DNA of 64,000 nucleotides, taken from the NCBI GenBank assembly GCA_030549775.1, contig CM060175.1, positions 109,670,688 through 109,734,687 on the forward strand. Reading direction: 5' to 3'. The stretch comes from Tamarix chinensis. Taxonomy: Eukaryota; Streptophyta; Magnoliopsida; Caryophyllales; Tamaricaceae. The translations under genes were made by a program, and so were the position numbers. The notes beneath the pieces are model-generated. The model saw only the letters and a program-made list of their open reading frames with translations, ran no database searches and was not told where the DNA came from. Below, one piece after another: positions 60,686 to 64,000 of the stretch; within the stretch, counting starts at the first letter, position 1; each line of letters begins with the position of its first letter.

Positions 60686-63669
60686 TGTTCAACATGACCG
60701 AGTTTGCCTATTACAATGATAGAACGTTTGGAGTTTTTGTATTGCTAGCCAGTCCAAGCTAGTGTGCATTATCTTGGAGTTTGCATGTCATTGAAGGTTT
60801 TCAGTGCTACTGTTGTTCAGGAAGGAATGCTGTAGCGAACAGGTGGATTGTAATCCAACTTATGTAAAGGTGTTTGGCTTATCCGACAACTACGTAACTA
60901 TTAGCTAGGCAAATAAATGATGGCATACCTTCCTCCTAATTTTATCCTTCATTGAAGATGAGAAAAAATGATAGGAGGGATGCCAAATGCTTGCCTTTTT
61001 CCTTTAATATAAATCTCTAGTTATACAGGGAGAACTGCGGGGTGCGGGGAAATTTTTAGTTAAAGAAAAAAAAATGGTTACCCAGAGTATCTTCTAGACA
61101 TCAACTCCAGAACCCATAAACTTCCAGCAACATCCTTGAAAGCCACCAACAAGCAACAACCACCACCACCCCGTCCCTTTTTTCCTGATATTAATTGCAG
61201 AAGCGGGGGTAAGGATCGTCCAAGCTAGAGGGAAGCTTCTAAGTTTTGATCAAAGGACAACCGGATTATCAAATAGAACTAATCTGATTTCCTAAATAAT
61301 GCGGTGTCTAGTATGATACTGAAAAAAATTCAATTCTCTCCGGAGGCCCGTGAAGAGGAGGAACAATAGTGCACCGTCACATGTCTCGCCCGTGAAATTC
61401 TATGAGCAAGTCTTAGAGCCCAACTACAAATATTTGAATAATATTATATCAGAACATACGAACATATTCTCCGTCGTCCACATCATGGCCACGGAAAGGA
61501 ATCCCTCCCCATCCAATCACACAAATTAAATCCAACAAACTCCAAACATGAACTTGACAAGTCACCGTACATTTATATAACACACGTTCTAACGGGGCAG
61601 TGTGAAATCATAATCACTGCACACAAGATGTAAAGCATCGCACCAAACAAGCACGGAAACCACAAGAAGTATTTCACTGCAACAATAAGTAGAGTTTCGA
61701 GGTCAAGTTTTTGCCGTGCCCTTCCTTGCCCTATTTCATAGGCGGGCTCAAGGCAATACAACCAAGCTGAGACATGATCTTGCAAGTTTATATTCCCAGA
61801 GTGCCAATGCCACATAGGAGAGAAACACTTCTGGATATTCAAATATCAGTCCATATGATGGCAGTACCAACATGAATGATATCCATTCCATCTTTGGTAA
61901 TAGGGAGTATGATGACAGTACCAACATGACTGATACCCATTCCATATTTGATAATAGTGAGTCTAACACCCCCAGCACCACCACCCCCCCAAAAAAAAAC
62001 TATTAAATTTCTCCATGTATCATTTCCCAGTGCTTTAAACTGAGCAAGAAAAAATTGCTGCAAATAAGATTAAGATCAATCATTGGTTCCTTCCCATACA
62101 AGTACTTTCATCTTTAGTAGCTGCCAGGAATTCAAACAAAGAGCAACAAGAAGACAAGGAAAGAAAGTAGAGAACATCAGTCATCATGTGATTGACCGTA
62201 AGGTAACAAATGTTTTTCTCTATCTCTATCTCCTTCCAGTAGCAGGATGTGCGCCAGTATTAGACTGCTGAATTTAATCTGAGGCAATAAATACAGAAGG
62301 GGAGCCAAAATAGTCATCTGAACCCCCATACACGACTAGGCTTCCACACTTGAATCAGAAAAAGAAAGAAAGAAGAAAAGCCACTGTTTTAGCAGTACAT
62401 CCAAAAATTTCATGAACATTTCACAATGACAGTGTGTTTTGGAGGCACTCAAAGTCATCTACCTTACAGTCAATGGACAAGCAGTTTATACATCAAACAT
62501 TCTCACCTGTGGCATATGTAGAAATGAGATCATTCAAAAACCATGAGTTTGTTGGTCTAAGCAATAATACATTAAAGCAATACATGAAGGCCACACCCAT
62601 GTATAAATAGACGTACAACCAAGGCATCAAGATCAAAATGAAGGGCTCAAAGATCTATACTACAGCAAATGAGTTTTTGGCTTCACCTCTAAGAATGGAC
62701 AACTTTGCTTTTACTTTTGACATTGTGAAAATTATTCAAGAATTTAACTGACAGTAACACCTCAAACACCTTGATGGCAAGGAAGTTTATAATATTAAAA
62801 AGCACTGTGTTGCTCATAATAAACTAGAAAGCTGATTTTCAACTTACTTATGACTACTCGAGCATATCAACTGTTTCTCCATAAAGTAGGCAAGTGTTTT
62901 ATGCATATAAACGATTCTATGGTCGACATCTAACTTGTCACTCTAACTTCAATGTGTGCCAACTAAGAGGTCCAAAAAAATGGCAGATTGACCTGGAAGG
63001 GATTAACAGTTATTGTGAAGCATTTTTTTAAGAGGCCAATGACAGCCACAAACAGATACTGACACCAAGAACAACAAACACAAATAAAACCTTAGTCAAG
63101 CTGCAACCTGTTCGTCAATTCAGAAAAGAAACAAAAGGTAGAAAGGAAAGAGGAAAAAATGCAAAATGAAGTAAGGAGATCGATAACACTCCTCAAAGCT
63201 AAATAAAGGCCCACAAAATTTACTACCAAATTATAGTAATTGAGGTTATCAACAAACCAGAAGTACCATTAAACAGCTACGCCCAACTTTGATCGAGACC
63301 ACAACTGCATCTCCATACACAATTTCTTAGCATCTATTAGATCAAATAAAGCACGAAAACGACTCGATCCCACTGTTAATACAGCTAATATCATGCATCT
63401 CCATTCTGACTCTGACTACAAATTAGAAGAAGGCAAATTTTGACCGATTTTCTCGCCAATGTATGGAATCAGAAATCATTCCCGAACTCAAGAAGGCTAG
63501 GCACACTGATCAAAGACCCAACCTACAAGCTTTTAAAAAAGGTATATAATTTTCCAATGAAACCAAAGAACCGGGAGTGATTAGCGACCTCAGGACAAGA
63601 AACTAGCATAAATTAAAATACTCAGAGAGAAATCAGACGAGAAACCTAACAAAGAGACACAAAAAACCA
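60686..63669. other. Flank of the L11 gene; 54-base tandem repeat at 61856-61963
   Basis: Two copies of a 54-base unit (TGATGRCAGTACCAACATGA...) lie at 61856-61909 and 61910-61963. The frames of 60-90 codons between 61573 and 62271 do not resemble known proteins. The part next to 63669 should hold the 3' untranslated region of the L11 gene, but I cannot fix a polyadenylation site. Confidence 0.45.
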
Positions 63670-64000
63670 CTAATCCAATTCCTTGACGACCTTAAGTCCC
63701 ATGGTATTAGCGGTGCCAATAATCGACTTACAAATACTCTCCAAGGGAATATTCTGACAATTCGGATCCTGTTGCTTCACTCTTGCTATCTCAAACACAT
63801 GCTTCAACGTAACTGATGAAGCCGTAATATGTCCTGGCTGACTACTTCCGAAATCAATGCCAGCCGCCTTCTTCAGGAACCAGCTAACCGACGGAGACTT
63901 AACGACAAAATCGAACGTGTTATCCTTGTACGCAGTAATGATGACAGACATAGGAGTTTCTGGTTTGTATTTTTGTGTTCGAGCATTGAAGTCCTTACAA
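63670..64000 (-). CDS. Mitochondrial-type ribosomal protein L11 (uL11m), C-terminal part
   Basis: uL11 binds the GTPase-centre rRNA of the large ribosomal subunit. The frame is open from the right edge (CKDFNARTQKYKPETPM) to TAG at 63672-63670, 109 residues of the roughly 155 expected. KSPSVSWFLKKAAGI and GSSQPGH are the linker and start of the C-terminal L11 domain, and SLESICKSIIGTANTMGLKV-type sequence ends it (here IPLESICKSIIGTANTMG). The Met at 63951 is internal, because the family sequence continues upstream of it. The bacterial-like form and absence of plastid-specific features point to the mitochondrial protein; the transit signal, if any, is outside the window. No lesion is seen, and it is the only apparently functional gene here. 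Confidence 0.88.
   Translation of the reverse strand, partial: CKDFNARTQKYKPETPMSVIITAYKDNTFDFVVKSPSVSWFLKKAAGIDFGSSQPGHITASSVTLKHVFEIARVKQQDPNCQNIPLESICKSIIGTANTMGLKVVKELD

Noticed and set aside
63670..63951. L11 frame starting at the Met at 63951
   Set aside because: The open frame and family similarity continue upstream of this Met to the window edge, so it is internal.

Overview
The window looks like nuclear DNA of a flowering plant with a large, repeat-rich, AT-rich genome. The evidence is a plant mitochondrial-type ribosomal protein L11 exon at the right edge, a plant-type Helitron with an RPA gene, remnants of a plant pararetrovirus with a methionine-tRNA primer site, LINE pieces, and many very long LTRs that begin TGTAACACC. 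I cannot name the species. Only one apparently intact host gene is visible, and it is cut by the window edge. Almost everything else is mobile DNA in various states of decay.

Left part (1-10442): a decayed autonomous Helitron on the minus strand. Its 5' end (A|TCTTACTATATA) is at 10442. An 11-exon replication protein A large-subunit-like gene follows at 10118-7656. Further left is the N-terminal part of the Rep/helicase gene (1438-1), which runs off the window. Both genes carry nonsense changes. Between them lie a tandem intron-like repeat array (3606-about 5300), a promoter-like block (3203-3530) and a 1.09-kb duplication with a minisatellite (1441-3202).

11641-18125: an endogenous caulimovirid in two opposed pieces. 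The plus-strand piece carries reverse transcriptase/RNase H, a downstream ORF and the promoter. The minus-strand piece carries promoter, leader, primer-binding site, movement-protein-like and coat-protein-like ORFs. All are full of stops and not functional as read.

18400-58100: nested retrotransposon territory. Minus-strand LINE fragments (18400-23085 and 33200-33960) are interrupted or flanked by long LTRs of one superfamily, called LTR-A to LTR-J here. At least ten copies are recognisable, 3.2-5.4 kb where complete, none with an internal gag-pol domain in view. Four have both ends and a target duplication. The nests reach three or four levels (23-33 kb and 37-46 kb). Smaller insertions are a Mutator-like MITE (31676-32402), a 1.05-kb and a roughly 1.5-kb insertion in LTR-G, a minus-strand Copia-like gag/LTR fragment (45621-about 47800), and a GGGTTCGGGT-rich element (about 53632-54882).

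Right part (58100-64000): a lower-copy region with microsatellites, an A48 tract, a small RNase H remnant (60542-60685) and short tandem duplications. It ends in the C-terminal exon of a mitochondrial-type L11 gene (63670-64000, minus strand).
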